From assembly GCF_037975245.1 (NCBI RefSeq), contig NC_092569.1, forward strand, positions 25,095,168 to 25,159,167: a DNA stretch of 64,000 nucleotides, written 5' to 3'. The translations under genes and the position numbers were made by a program. Within the stretch, counting starts at the first letter, position 1. Each line of letters begins with the position of its first letter. Below are positions 51,224 to 62,497 of the stretch, one piece after another. The notes beneath the pieces are model-generated. The model was given only the letters and a program-made list of their open reading frames with translations, made no database searches and was not told the DNA's origin. The stretch is from Apostichopus japonicus. Its lineage: Eukaryota > Echinodermata > Holothuroidea > Aspidochirotida > Stichopodidae.

Positions 51224-52238
51224 ATGGCTCGATACGATTGTGTCGATTCCATAATCAGTAAAATGTTTTACAGCTATGGCAAGTTTATCTCTAGGCACAA
51301 ATTACCGTTTCTGCTGTTGCCGATTCTCGTTATATTCGTAAGTATGGGGGGACTGTATAGATTTGAAATCGATGATGATGTGGAATACCTCTTCTCACCT
51401 GCCGACAGCAAGAGTAGAAACGATCTCCAAATTTTGAAGGAGCACTTCTTAACCGGGAATGAAGGCACCGAGTTTCTCCCCAATAGGGAACTGAATATCT
51501 TCATTCGACGAGGCAGGATCATTGTCACAGCTCTGGATGGGGGTAACCTCATGCGAAAGGAGGTCTTAAAGGAGATCTTAGAGTTGGATAAACATGTGAG
51601 GACGTTCGTTCTGAAGGTCGGCAATAGAACCGAGACTTATGGCAGTCTGTGCATGAGATGGGGAGATCAGTGCATCGATAACGCCTGGTTGGCGTATCTG
51701 CGAAATGGCATCGACCAGTACGACGTGGTTCCCAACATGACCTATCCGTTCACCAACGTTCCCGTTCCACCCCAGACTTTCAACCTCGGTCCTGTCTTAT
51801 CACAAGTGACCACCTACCCCGGAAGTGATGTCATCAAAGAAGTCAAGGTCATGCGTTTCGTTTACACGCTCTCGACTGGCACGTCGGAGAGAGAAGAAAT
51901 CGGCGCCAATTGGGAGGACATCTTCGAGGAGCAGGTGGAGGAGTTCCAAGGAGATTGCGAGTACATCGGAATGTCCCGCAGTACGTCGCGGTCGCTCTCT
52001 CGTGAGGCCGCTGAGGCCAGCTTTCATGTGGTACCTCGCTTTGCTGCCACGTTCTGTATGATGATTCTTTTTGCAGTCTTTTCGTGCATTATGAGAGACT
52101 GGGTGCTCAGTAAACCATGGCTTGGATTTCTTGGAGTATTGTCTGCAAGTTTTGCCATCTTCACATCTGTGGGAATCTTGAGCTTTGCAAAGATCAAATT
52201 CAACGAAATTGTTGCGCTCATGCCGTTTCTCGTTCTTG
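51224..52238 (+). CDS. Patched-related (PTCHD3-like) protein, coding exon 1, residues 1-338
   Basis: First coding exon of a 12-TM Patched/RND-superfamily protein. The ATG context AAAAATGG has A at -3 and G at +4. The product has a short cytoplasmic start, TM1 at about 27-46 (LPFLLLPILVIFVSMGGLYRF), and a luminal or extracellular loop from about 47 to 270 with paired cysteines (143, 150) and NxT sites (about 134, 171). TM2 (about 272-290), TM3 (298-320) and the start of TM4 follow, opening the sterol-sensing domain. The exon ends CTTG/gtgagt, phase 1. The family includes PTCHD proteins and nematode PTR proteins, membrane transport or lipid-handling relatives of Patched; the substrate here is unknown. 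The exon is richer in G+C than its surroundings and open throughout. Confidence 0.93.
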
Positions 52239-53179
52239 GTGAGTAAAATAGTTAGTATTTACTTGCTTTTGCGATCATTGTTATTTGTGCAAATTTATCA
52301 ATTGATTGTATTAAACCGTGATGATGCAGTATTGTGACTTTTAGCAATTGTTTTAAACCTTTGAATTATCAATTATTAACAGTATGAAAAATGAGTGTAT
52401 TCTTCTTTTTTTTCACTTTTTTTCCCCAATAAGGTACAGGTACATTGTTGTGAAGTTCTGTACTTATTTTCAAGTTGAAGCAATGTATACTGACTTTAAC
52501 ATTACTTTTATGAGTGAGGAATCTTGCTTGAGTATTGTACACAATACAGTAGTTCATGAATGATGGAATATACTGTATATGCCTTTGCTTATATTGCTCT
52601 CACTTCCTTTAATTAAAAGTAATTGTTTCTTCTACAGAATTATTACCACTTCTAGTCTATATGTTACATCTAGTTAACTGTAGGTCAAAACTAAAAGGAA
52701 GTTTACAATGATCTCAACAAGTCAACATTGCTAGTTATGCTGAAATGGCCAGAATGCGTCACAAACTGCATCACGGTTGGCGCATTATCTACTTTTGAAT
52801 TACTTATGAATTTTACAGCTTGTAGAAACATTCCAGTTGGTTTCTTTGAGGTGACTGTATATGACTGTACTGTATGAGTATAAAGGCAACTTCAAATTCA
52901 CATATACCGCACCACCACACAACCTGATATGTCTTTTGGTTGGCTTGTGTATATAGAAACTGCACTACACATTTCATGACACAAACACATGTACATACAA
53001 GGCAGTGCAGACTGATCATGAAACTGACTGACTACAGACGTTCACCCATCAACAAATTTTTCTATTTCTCTGAAGAAAGAATCAATATTTTTCTCATGGT
53101 ATCCATTTTGCCCTTACATAATCTGTCTTTATAATATATGTAAAAAATATTACCTATGTTTTTTTTTTGGCCCCCACAG
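52239..53179 (+). other. Intron of the Patched-related gene (941 bp, phase 1)
   Basis: Starts gtgagt and ends with a T run and CCCCCACAG. Joining the exons rebuilds one glycine codon and gives the family motif LVLGVGVDNMF across the junction, which strongly supports both sites. The interior is AT-rich and holds only featureless frames. Confidence 0.93.
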
Positions 53180-54906
53180 GTGTTGGAGTTGACAACATGT
53201 TCATCATGATATCTGCGTGGAGACACCTGAGCCTTTTCCTCACTGTTGAGGAGAGGATGGGCAGGACCTTCTCCGAAGCCGCCGTCTCCATCACCATCAC
53301 CAACCTGACCGACGTCCTGGCCTTTGTGATCGGTTCTACCATCAAGCTACCGGGCATTCGTGTCTTCTGTGCCTATGCCGGTGTTGCGATGATATTCGTC
53401 TACATCTACCAGATCACCTTCTTCGCTGCTTGCATGGCCTTCATGGGGGACCGGGAGGCTAATAATTTGCACTGCTACACCTGCAAGAAGGTGCTTCCTC
53501 GAGAGGAAGCACCCAACAAGTTCTATGAGATCTTTTGTGCCGGAGGCATGTCCAAGAACACTCCTAAAGCTATCCCACTCGAGCATCAGCTCACCAAATT
53601 CTTCCGTCTCATCTACGGACCTTTCATCACGAAACCGGTGGTCAAGGTCATTGTCATCATCGGATATCTAATCTACTTGGGCGGTGCCATCTATGGCTGC
53701 ACCCAAATCACCGAAGGTCTAGAACTGAAGAGTGTCGCTCGGGACGAGTCCCCCCCATGGATCTACTACAGCGAAGAAGATAAGTATTTCAAAGAGTTCG
53801 GACCAAGCGTCAGCGTCGTGCTACAGGGCTCGATCAATTATTGGGAGGAAGATGTTCAAAAGAAGTTGAGGGCAACTGAGAGAGATTTTGCCGAGAATGA
53901 CTTTATTTTCGACGACGACAGGTTGACGGCGTCCTGGTTCCGGGACTTTGAGAAATATCTAACGATGACTGTCGGGACCACTCGAGTAGACAAGGAAGAG
54001 TTTCTTGAAAAGCTTGGGGAGTTTGTCAGGGATCGACGGTATAGCCAGTACGCTCTCGACTTGGACTTGGAGAGAGATGAAAATGGAACGGTGACGGGCG
54101 TCAGAGCATCTCGATTTCTGGTGACCTCTAAAGACATGACCAACACGACTCGCGAGAGTAACATGATGCTGAAAATGAGAGAAATAGCCGAACGTTCCGA
54201 TTTCATGATAACGGTCTTCGGCCCGGGGTTCGTCATTTACGAGCAATACATCGGCGTCTTGCCGAATACCTTACAGACGCTGGGCATAGCGATGGCGTGC
54301 ATGTTTGCGGTCGCCATCATCATGATTCCGCACCCGATATGTGCCGTGTTTGTGACCCTGTGCGTCATATCGATAGACACGGCCGTGATCGGCTTCATGT
54401 CGCTCTGGCACATTCCATTGGATCCAATATCCATGTTGAACATCATACTATGCATCGGATTCAGCGTGGACTTCTCGGCCCACATAACGTACTCGTTCGT
54501 GATCGCACCGGTGGAGGATCCGAACCTGCGTTCGGCATCCGCCGTGCACAACCTGGGAATGCCGATCCTGCAGGGGGCCATGTCCACGGTGATAGCTATC
54601 TCGGTGCTGTCGACGGCGCCGGTCTATATATTCCGGATCTTCTTCAAGACGTTGTTCCTGGTGATGATATTCGGTGCCATGCACGGACTGATCGTCCTGC
54701 CCGTTTTCCTTTCATACCTGGGTAACTGGATGCCTCACAAGACGGACCAGCGAGACAAACGGTTCCCATCATCACATTCCAGACGGCGGGCCGTGCAAGA
54801 ACCGCCAGCAGAGAGAGGTACGTTGTACAAAACTGTCCCGACGACGTGCGGGCAGGAAAAGGTGGATGAGTGTTTTGTAGTGGAACTGCTTGTTTCAACT
54901 GTTTGA
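53180..54906 (+). CDS. Patched-related (PTCHD3-like) protein, coding exon 2, residues 339-913
   Basis: Continues TM4 with GVGVDNMFIM (residues 339-348), including the conserved Asp of the RND/sterol-sensing core. TM5 (about 374-392) and TM6 (397-427) complete the sterol-sensing domain. A cytoplasmic linker with CYTC (437-440), TM7 (490-512) and a second large loop (513-700) follow. TM8 (701-722), TM9 (724-746), TM10 with the mirror motif GFSVDFSAHI (765-774), TM11 (805-824) and TM12 (827-852) complete the two-fold RND layout. Total 913 residues is normal for PTCHD-type proteins. The C-terminal end is uncertain: a donor-like G/gtacgt at 54818 (phase 1) could splice out the last 29 codons, which read like intron. 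The second half lies in one long exon, unlike the many-exon Patched genes. Confidence 0.92.
54818..54823 (+). other. Candidate splice donor near the end of exon 2
   Basis: GAGAGAG/gtacgt interrupts the cytoplasmic tail after residue 884, in phase 1. Residues encoded beyond it have no family character, and the TGA at 54904 would then lie in the intron. Exons with fitting phase are seen at 58926 and 61508. Confidence 0.5.
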
Positions 54907-55952
54907 CCACAGAGAAAGAGTGGCTAGTAGAAAAACCTCACTTTTTCAGTGGAAACACAATATTTATTTTACACCTCTTAGCCTCAATCTTTTCTTTCTT
55001 TTTTTTCCCTTTTTTTTTTTGCTCAATTCCTTCTTTGACTCATTTTGGCTTAGCACTTTCAGAGTGACAGAATATTGAAAAGACTCACTTTGAAGCAAAT
55101 ATTGGGATTTTCCACTTATACCTAATACTACAAAGAGTCCAAGTAAGGATAAAGTTAGAACAGACAACATGAACAAACAATACTCTAGATACAGGGGGGG
55201 GGGGGGGTGGCACTTCAAGTTAACCCTAAACTTTACTTTTGCATCTCACAGGTTTTTCTCTTTAGTTGCCTGTGAGTTTTGGTGATCTTGTCTTTCGTTT
55301 GCATTATGAGATTAAGTCAAATAAATCGTTCCTTGTCAGCTGTGATAGGTCGTGTAACCACGACCGAATTCTTTGATGGGATTAATGACACATGTAATAT
55401 TACATCTCGCAATAAGTTTTTCTGCATGATCAAAGCAGCAAATGATAATAACAACAAAAGATACTTTCCATAGAACAGGATGACTTTCTGAAACTTAAAT
55501 TTGTTGTCTTGGTCACAGTAGTAATAATTTGGTCCAATGGGAAGATGTCTGTGATAGTACAAGCCTACAGTATTGCAAGCCTCACTGAAGATCATATTTA
55601 CTGAATTTGAAGGTAGCTTAGTAGAATCTTTAGTGAAATAAACCAGACTGAACATAAACCAGTGAGGGAGATACAAATTTGTCACCTTAGACTGCTCTTC
55701 AGACAAACAGTCATTTGAATTCTTCTTGTTTACTTTCATTATTGATGTTTTTATGTTCCAACTTCCTACTTCTATTTTCAATTATTTTTTTTCTGTGCTA
55801 TTTTTTTTCTTCTTTTTTTTTCACTCTTGCCTTTCAATAGAATTTTAGCTTTAATAATGTTCTTATAAACTGTTTAAAATCTAAGTCTAACTTATCCAGA
55901 TCGTATGTCACATTTCATGTCAAGTTCTTACGTATGTGTAGTAGTTAAACTG
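54907..55952. other. Non-coding: 3' flank or tail intron of the Patched-related gene
   Basis: T-rich stretches near 54998-55020 and 55785-55830, and a 14-base G run at 55194-55207. A 154-codon minus frame (55317-55781) has no domain or splice context. An AATAAA at about 55320 could be a polyadenylation signal if exon 2 is terminal. Confidence 0.5.
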
Positions 55953-56234
55953 CATTACGAGTTCAACCTGGTTAGCCCTCGCTTGGTTCATATCGGGGGG
56001 GTGGGGGGGAGATGATTTTCCGGGTATCGCATGATTTACAAAGTAACCAAAGCCGTCTTCCTTACTGTAGCTTATGAAGCAGCTACAGCAGGAATAATCT
56101 TTCACAAAAAAAGCTTGAGGAGTAAGGTATGGGGTCAGCATTGGTTACTTCGTAGATCACGAGACACCTGCAAAATCGTTGTTTTCTTCCAGGTGTAAAC
56201 CAAGCGAGGATTAACCAGGGTTGAACTGGTAATG
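55953..56234. mobile_element. 282-bp fold-back MITE
   Basis: The left end CATTACGAGTTCAACC at 55953 is mirrored by the end at 56234 (GGTTGAACTGGTAATG). The inverted similarity runs inward about 95 bases per arm: CTCGCTTGGTT against AACCAAGCGAG, and AAAGTAACCAA against TTGGTTACTT. The centre is about 90 bases. The element lies in the non-coding DNA after exon 2, possibly in a tail intron. No target duplication beyond TG is clear. Confidence 0.8.
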
Positions 56235-58925
56235 TGTATATGTTGGACCCATCTCACTGTTGATTGGGGTTAAATGCAAAACTGTGTTTTGAAACCTCTG
56301 TCCACTGGTCAATACTTAAGATAGCTCTATAGTTATGCAATACCATTACATGATAAAAGTTTGTGACTTAAGTCAACTCTCTTATACATTTGATTGGTCT
56401 TATAGGGGTAACTACTACCTGTATGCATGTACTGTATATAACTGCTCATTGTGTAGTATATGCTGAAATAGTGTCCTACAGTAACGGAAAGGGTGAGAGG
56501 GAGGCCGAGAGGATTGGAATTACCGCATGAAATGGAATACATATATATGTCATTTTACATGGAGATTTAGTTCTGCTTGAAATAATCAGCTATCAGTAAA
56601 CCATTGGCGTCCTACCATTGGAACTCCAGTTCAACTAAGGACATGACGCACCCTGAGAAAAATTCTGGTTGTTATTTCCTTCCATTGTGTTGATGTATAG
56701 AACACTGCATGCTGGTCTATTGCTTGTGGTTTGATGTTTACCTTTCACCTTTAAGCCTAATATTTGCCATGATAAGCCTGCAACCTTGACTCGTTATCCA
56801 AAAGGGAAAATCATTTTCAGATTCCTATGGATGTAGATTTTACTGTTTGTTAAGTTACAAAGTGCTGCTGCTCATATATTGCTGCTAAATTTTCATAAAA
56901 TTTTCACCTCATTTTTGGTGGAGAAAACCCTGTCCCAATGGCTTTATGACTGTGAATGTCAGTGCCTGCGAAAGGGATGGGGGAGGGGGTGGGGGAGAAG
57001 TAAGTGATTAAATCAACACTTCCTGCATCAAAGTGAAGAAAGACTACCCTAGAAATGAAGAACAATCCAAGCTCTAGGGACATGTTGGTCTAATCTGTCA
57101 AAGCTAATCAGGGTCTAGCCTGACACATCAATAATTACTCTCTCATCTGTCGGCTTGTGTTTAACTGTCTCGTCTTGAGTTACATTTCTCTGTGGGATGT
57201 ACAGTATGGACCTGAAAGTTTACATTTACATTTACAAATTTACATTTATATTTTTATATGCATATCATTCCCTCCTCTGTGTCGTTAGAATATTAATACA
57301 CGCACCGTACGGTACGTAGAAAAAGCTTTCGAGACGGCAGTCTTCAGGCCCACGGTGCAGTTTGTATGAATTTCCAGTGTAGTATCATAGTACAAAGACA
57401 CTGTACAGTAGCTCATATTTGATCTATTGTCCAGTATCTTTAAAGCAACTTTAAAAGCTGAGTTTGATCAAGCTTATTATGTCCTTGCATACCTTTACAT
57501 CATAAAAAGATGTTACATCACAATTTCTGATAAGAAACTGCAGGCTATGAAATGTTGAAAATAATTCAAATCATGAACTTTCATTTTTCAACCAAATTCA
57601 AAAATGCTGTTTTTTATTTGTCTGTGTACTACTTCCAAGAGGATTAATTTGTTGAACACATTTTTTTCAGACATTCTGACCTATTGGGGTGAGATGGGGG
57701 TGAAGGTGGGGTCAGAGCCCTGCAGCCCAGGGACTCAGGGTCATTTAGGTGGCCTGGTGAAAAATGGAATGAACAATAACATATTTTCATGTTCATAATA
57801 TACTCAAAAAAAACTTAAGGCCAGTCTAAATATGACGATTGTGTTTGAGTATATATTTTTTTAATGATAATTATGTTATCATCTGCATTATTTAGTTTCC
57901 TTGATAGAAATTTGTTTTGGCATTGCTGATTCCCAAATATCGTTTATAGTTTATTGTGCATAGTGTTGATTGTTTGATGTGCTTTTGCTACCCAAGTCAA
58001 GTCTAAATATACCATGGTGTACAGCCATTTATCTACTGAAGATTACATTCAAAAAAACAAACATCCATACATTCTCCTGTTTTCCATTGATTCATAACTA
58101 TGCCATTTGCATCATCACATGTAAATTATGATATTTTCTAGTTATATCATGAACATTAAAGAAAAATTGCTGTTTAATTTAGTCCATGAGTAGGTGTCAT
58201 GGCAATTCAAATTTTAAAAGATAGAAGGAATATAATCTTCCATATAAAGATCTGTGAGGCTCTGGAGTTAATCATCTCTGAAATTAAAATATGTCTCACA
58301 ACACTTGAGTTTGGCATGATATATGTATATTTATGGTAATTTAAAAATTAAAAAAAAAAAACGCTTAAAAGTCTTGCCTTAACTTGTTTTGCTATTTATA
58401 GGAATATTCAAATCATAATTAAAACAATTGAATTTTTAAGTCCCAGCTTCTACGTCGACCCCGATATGCGTCGTGTACATGCGATGTTCGGTCTGTTTGA
58501 TTGGCTCGCAGCCAACTACACAGTGCATGAATTACAGTGTAATAACTCTTTGTGCTTGGTATACCGTACAGTATGTCACTCTGTGATAGTGCATCCTTAT
58601 AGGTGACATTGGCGTATTGTTAGGTGGTTGATCATCTAAAGGTCAAGAGCTAAAAAAGAAGGAGTGGGAGAGGGGGGAGGAATTTCTCCTTGGAAAGATG
58701 GTCAGTAAGACCCTAATTATCAAGAATCAAGGGCAGACAGTATAGTTTGTGGATCTAAGAGTAATCTTTGAATTTTAATTACATAACATACTGTCATATA
58801 CGTATATAGTGTGCCTTATTGAGGATTCAGTGTTCCACTGAACTCAATTCTTTAACCACAGATATTAATATTTTCTCTCTATTTTTTTTCTTGTTCTTTC
58901 TTTCTTGATTGACTTGCTTTTCCAG
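56235..58925. other. Non-coding; possible tail intron
   Basis: AT-rich DNA. A pyrimidine tract and CAG at about 57670, followed by 18 bases and a GTGAGA, could be a further micro-exon (57671-57688, phase 1 on both sides), but support is weak. A small CpG-containing patch at 58441-58510 is open in more than one frame and is not assigned. Confidence 0.4.
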
Positions 58926-58945
58926 TTCCGTATGGTGATATGCAG
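58926..58945 (+). CDS. Candidate 20-nt tail micro-exon (GC-AG intron follows)
   Basis: Preceded by a pyrimidine-rich GACTTGCTTTTCCAG acceptor. Joined in phase 1 to exon 2 at 54817 it reads VPYGDMQ. It is followed by CAG/gcaagt, the exact consensus for the rare GC-type donor, which leaves phase 0 and fits the exon at 61508. If instead it is read through, the frame continues 21 codons to a TAA at 59009-59011, giving a 912-residue protein. Either would replace the 29-codon read-through tail of exon 2. Inference from splice signals and phase only. Confidence 0.4.
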
Positions 58946-60212
58946 GCAAGTAATTTGAATTCTCTGGGTATGACTATATGTTTGGAACCCATACGTGTGA
59001 CTTCGGTGTAAAATTGCGTCTCATTTCTTGTCAATTAATTTTAACACTAATAATGTGTTTCTTTTTGTAAGCCAAATATTAACTTATATTTCGTAAAAAG
59101 GAAAAACCGCTTTTTTTTTTTTTTTGTCATGTTGTGGCAGTTACTTGTTACATGTTGACACGGTGACATCAAGTTCTATGTCAGACTTACAGGTCACAGA
59201 GAATGAGTCGATTTCTTAACTTTCCAAACTGTGTATGGCTGTATGTTTGTGACTAAAACATTAATGATGTATGGCATGAAATGGTCATAATATTATTAAT
59301 GAGGCACAGAATGTTATTGGTATTACTTTTGAGGCTGTTTAAAGAAAAAAAAAAGAGATTGATTTGAAAAGAGGTCTTTAGATTTATTCTATGCAAGTTC
59401 AATATTTCCACAGTTTATCCAGGGTTACGGTTATGCACGTTTATGCTTTGAAGCTGAAAGGCAGCACTTGGATGTATTTTTCTTTTGCAAGTTATAACTT
59501 GCGAATATTTAAGTTATTTCCACAACAAACTAAAGAAGCACTTTATGAGCATGTCCATAATAACCATTGTTTTGTTTTTCACAGTAAGATTTGCTTATAA
59601 TTTTATGGGTTTGGGAAAGGGGAGAATTTGTGTTCTTTTTCGCCGTTTTGTTGAAATTCATATTTCGTCAATAAGTTTTCCACCTATCAATTTCAGTTAA
59701 ATAATGACCATTTTTAAAGTAATAAACATAAGCAAAGTTAGCAGATTAATTTCAAAAGTTGTTGAAAAAAAATTAAAAATTAATTTCAAAGGGCAAAACA
59801 AGGTATATGCTTCTTCCTTGCATAATATATTCTTTTGGGGCTGTTTTATATTTCTTTTGCAAATTGAAAAATTGTAAGTTTGGCGATATGTATGATGTTA
59901 TAATTTGTAGTGTCATTTATGCTTACTATTTTTTCAATGGTATAAGTAATAAAGTAATGAGAAGATACCCGCTCTTCAAACAAAGTCAGTTTATATAGCA
60001 AGTAAAACCTGTTCTCTTTATTGGACCATTTTCATATACCTTAAGCCTACTGAGAAATCAGTATGATATAGGCGTTAAACACTCAACTGTTTTGATGTTT
60101 ATTGCATGCTATTTCAGTAGATTAATTTGCAATTGTTTCAATGGCTGTTTTTTTTTTCCTACTACATAGCTGTGGTGTGAAGTGATTGTATTTTATGTTT
60201 TGTCAATATTCC

Positions 60213-60311
60213 TGGGTCATTCCATACAGATGCTAATAGGCTCAAACCTTGTGACCTTATTGGGTCATTCCATACATCTATGCTAATAGGCTACAAACCT
60301 TGTGGCCTTAT
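60213..60311 (+). repeat. Tandem duplication, two copies of about 48-51 bp
   Basis: TGGGTCATTCCATACA, GCTAATAGGCT, CAAACCTTGTG and CCTTAT occur twice in succession, starting at 60213 and 60261, with few differences. Confidence 0.93.
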
Positions 60312-61298
60312 TGGCAACCCTGGTACATACAGAGCACAACCTGCATAGATCCCAAGTGTGCTCTATGTTTACAAAGTCAAAAAGTTAGAAATGTTTTTGT
60401 AAGGATTTGCATAACTCTGTTATGAAGTTCAAGTCAATTTTCACTTGTGCTTCTTTAGACAAATACACCAATTCAAAAATTAGCATGATATTGTCCTTTC
60501 TTTATGGACAGACCCCCCTCCTGCATGGGTTTTTGTTATGATTATGATTATTTTCATATTTATAGCTGGTAGACCTTGTTTGAAGCTTGCTTTTGTAATG
60601 CATATTTGTTTTGTTTTACATGCGGTAATGTTATTGTAATCCATACGATCATGGGGGTTTATGAATAGGATGGGAGGGGATTTAGAACTCTTTTAATTTG
60701 ATACCCTTTGTTGATAAAATATGATGCCAATATGATCATACATTTCATATTATTTTAACCTACCAGGCTACCATTGTGTTACATCCATTCATAAACTAGA
60801 CAAACTCTTCTATTGGGGAAGTTTATTTTTTATTTTATTTTTTTTATGATCATTGTGAAATCTTTTGCACAATGATGACAACATTTTGACTCCCAAAGTG
60901 GATATTCTTAGACACTGTGGCAATAATAAATAAATCAATAAATTTTAAAATTAACATTACTACGATGTTTAGACTTCTATGATCACATTATCATGTTAGC
61001 ATAAATTGTAACGAGAGAATTAATATAATTAATATTGAATTAATATTGCTGCAAATGTGCAATTGTATATTTGATAACAATTTTTTTCACGGATTTCCGA
61101 TTAAAGGAAAAGGCAACGTTTGTTTCAAGAGGTGCATAGAAGTGGATTATTCCATTGAGGTTGACTTTTATTCTTTCTTTAATGTCTTTTTCTTGCAATA
61201 GAGGATTTTAAATCAAGTAGCAAACTTTAGATTACCTGGGAAAAACTTTGAAAAGAAAAATAAGAAAATTCTGAGAAAAAGTTCTAGAATTTGATGAG

Positions 61299-61325
61299 GC
61301 TCTGATATATATATATATATATATA
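61299..61325. repeat. (AT)n microsatellite, about 27 bp
   Basis: Direct reading of an alternating run followed by T residues. Confidence 0.95.
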
Positions 61326-61507
61326 TTTTTTTCTTTCACCAAAGAAAGGTAAAGAACTTTATTTAAAAACAAAGAAAACAGTGTGTATGATATACGTTGT
61401 CTTTGACCAAAGCTTTCGAGAACAGATTGAGATGATGTGACAAAATAAAATGGATGTCGTTAACTGCTCGTCTCGTTGTTCTTTTGTTTTTTCCTCCTTT
61501 GTTTTAG

Positions 61508-61540
61508 TATACACCCCTTGCACGAAGCATGGACACTCTC
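61508..61540 (+). CDS. Candidate 33-nt tail micro-exon
   Basis: A strong pyrimidine tract and TTTTAG end at 61507. The exon encodes YTPLARSMDTL in phase 0 and is followed immediately by gtatgt, a good donor. Its 33 bases keep phase and match the phase left by the GC-donor exon at 58926. Together the two would give a tail of VPYGDMQ plus YTPLARSMDTL. A possible phase-0 acceptor at 62868 would add a few residues and a stop; further exons may lie beyond the window. The order is plausible but unproven. Confidence 0.4.
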
Positions 61541-62251
61541 GTATGTTTTTCCTATTATATAAATGTTAATTGATGTCTTCCATTGAGATGATTGTCACTT
61601 CACTGTATACCCTATTTATTTGATTTTCTGCAACAATCTTCATACTGTACACTTAAAAGGTAACTTTATTTTTAATTAATTAATTAAATTTAATATGCTG
61701 CAGAACATTGAAAAACAATTCAAAGTGTCAAACTTGTATTTACTTTACCACGTTTAATATGAGGCTCATCAATAGAAGTGGCTGGACGAGGCTTAGTCAA
61801 ACACAATGACCTTTACGGTGATGGTGGTTCCTCAGCAACAAACAAAAGGTCGATTGGGTAAAAAAAGGAGACATTTTATAGCCTCAAAATAACTATACAA
61901 TGTTATGTAAATTTGTTTTAAGACAAATGGTGTTGTCATCCATCAAGGGTGCTCCGTTGTTTATGAAAAGCATTTATGATAAGTTATTTTGGCTAAACTA
62001 ATGAAAAGTGAATTAAGATTTAGGCTTGCGCTGTGGAACGGAGGTCATCATCAATTTAACCTCGATAGAAGACATTTCAGACATTTTCATCAAAATTAAA
62101 ACTAGGAAGTCTTGAAAACATAACAACCACTCAAATATTTTCACCTTTCTTGGGGCTGTGAAATACATCCTGATCAAGACTATGATTAAACATAGGAGCT
62201 ATTACACTAGAAACTGTACAGTCTGAGCCAATGATCATGCAGTACTGATCT
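61541..62251. other. Non-coding stretch, no gene seen
   Basis: AT-rich DNA without frames or repeats of note. Confidence 0.5.
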
Positions 62252-62497
62252 AACACCAAAATAACACCATTCACCAAAATGACCCCATTCACCAAAATGA
62301 CACCATTCACCAAAATACACCATTCACCAAAATGACACCATTCACCAAAATGACACCATTCACCAAAATGACACCATTCACCAAAATGACACCATTCACC
62401 AAAATACACCATTCACCAAAATAACACCATTCACCAAAATGACACCATTCACCAAAATGACACCATTCACCAAAATGACACCATTCACCAAAATGAA
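62252..62497 (+). repeat. Minisatellite of an 18-bp unit, about 14 copies
   Basis: Repeats of CACCATTCACCAAAATGA, some one or two bases shorter (CAAAATACACC variants). The minus frame reading FGEWCH repeats across part of it is a by-product, broken by the shortened units. Confidence 0.96.

Larger units (their letters stand above)
58946..61507. other. Non-coding; possible tail intron
   Basis: AT-rich; contains a 48-bp tandem duplication (60213-60311) and an AT run (61299-61325). Frames of 63-71 codons near 59391-59998 are chance-like. Confidence 0.45.

Noticed and set aside
55317-55781. A 154-codon minus-strand gene
   Set aside because: Lies in AT-rich DNA beside the Patched-related gene and has no domain. 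It looks like a random frame.
56200-56235. An exon after TTTTCTTCCAG at about 56190
   Set aside because: It lies in the right arm of a fold-back MITE and meets a stop codon in each phase compatible with exon 2.
62131-62412. A cysteine/tryptophan-rich repeat protein (FGEWCH repeats)
   Set aside because: Direct product of an 18-bp minisatellite; units of unequal length break the frame.
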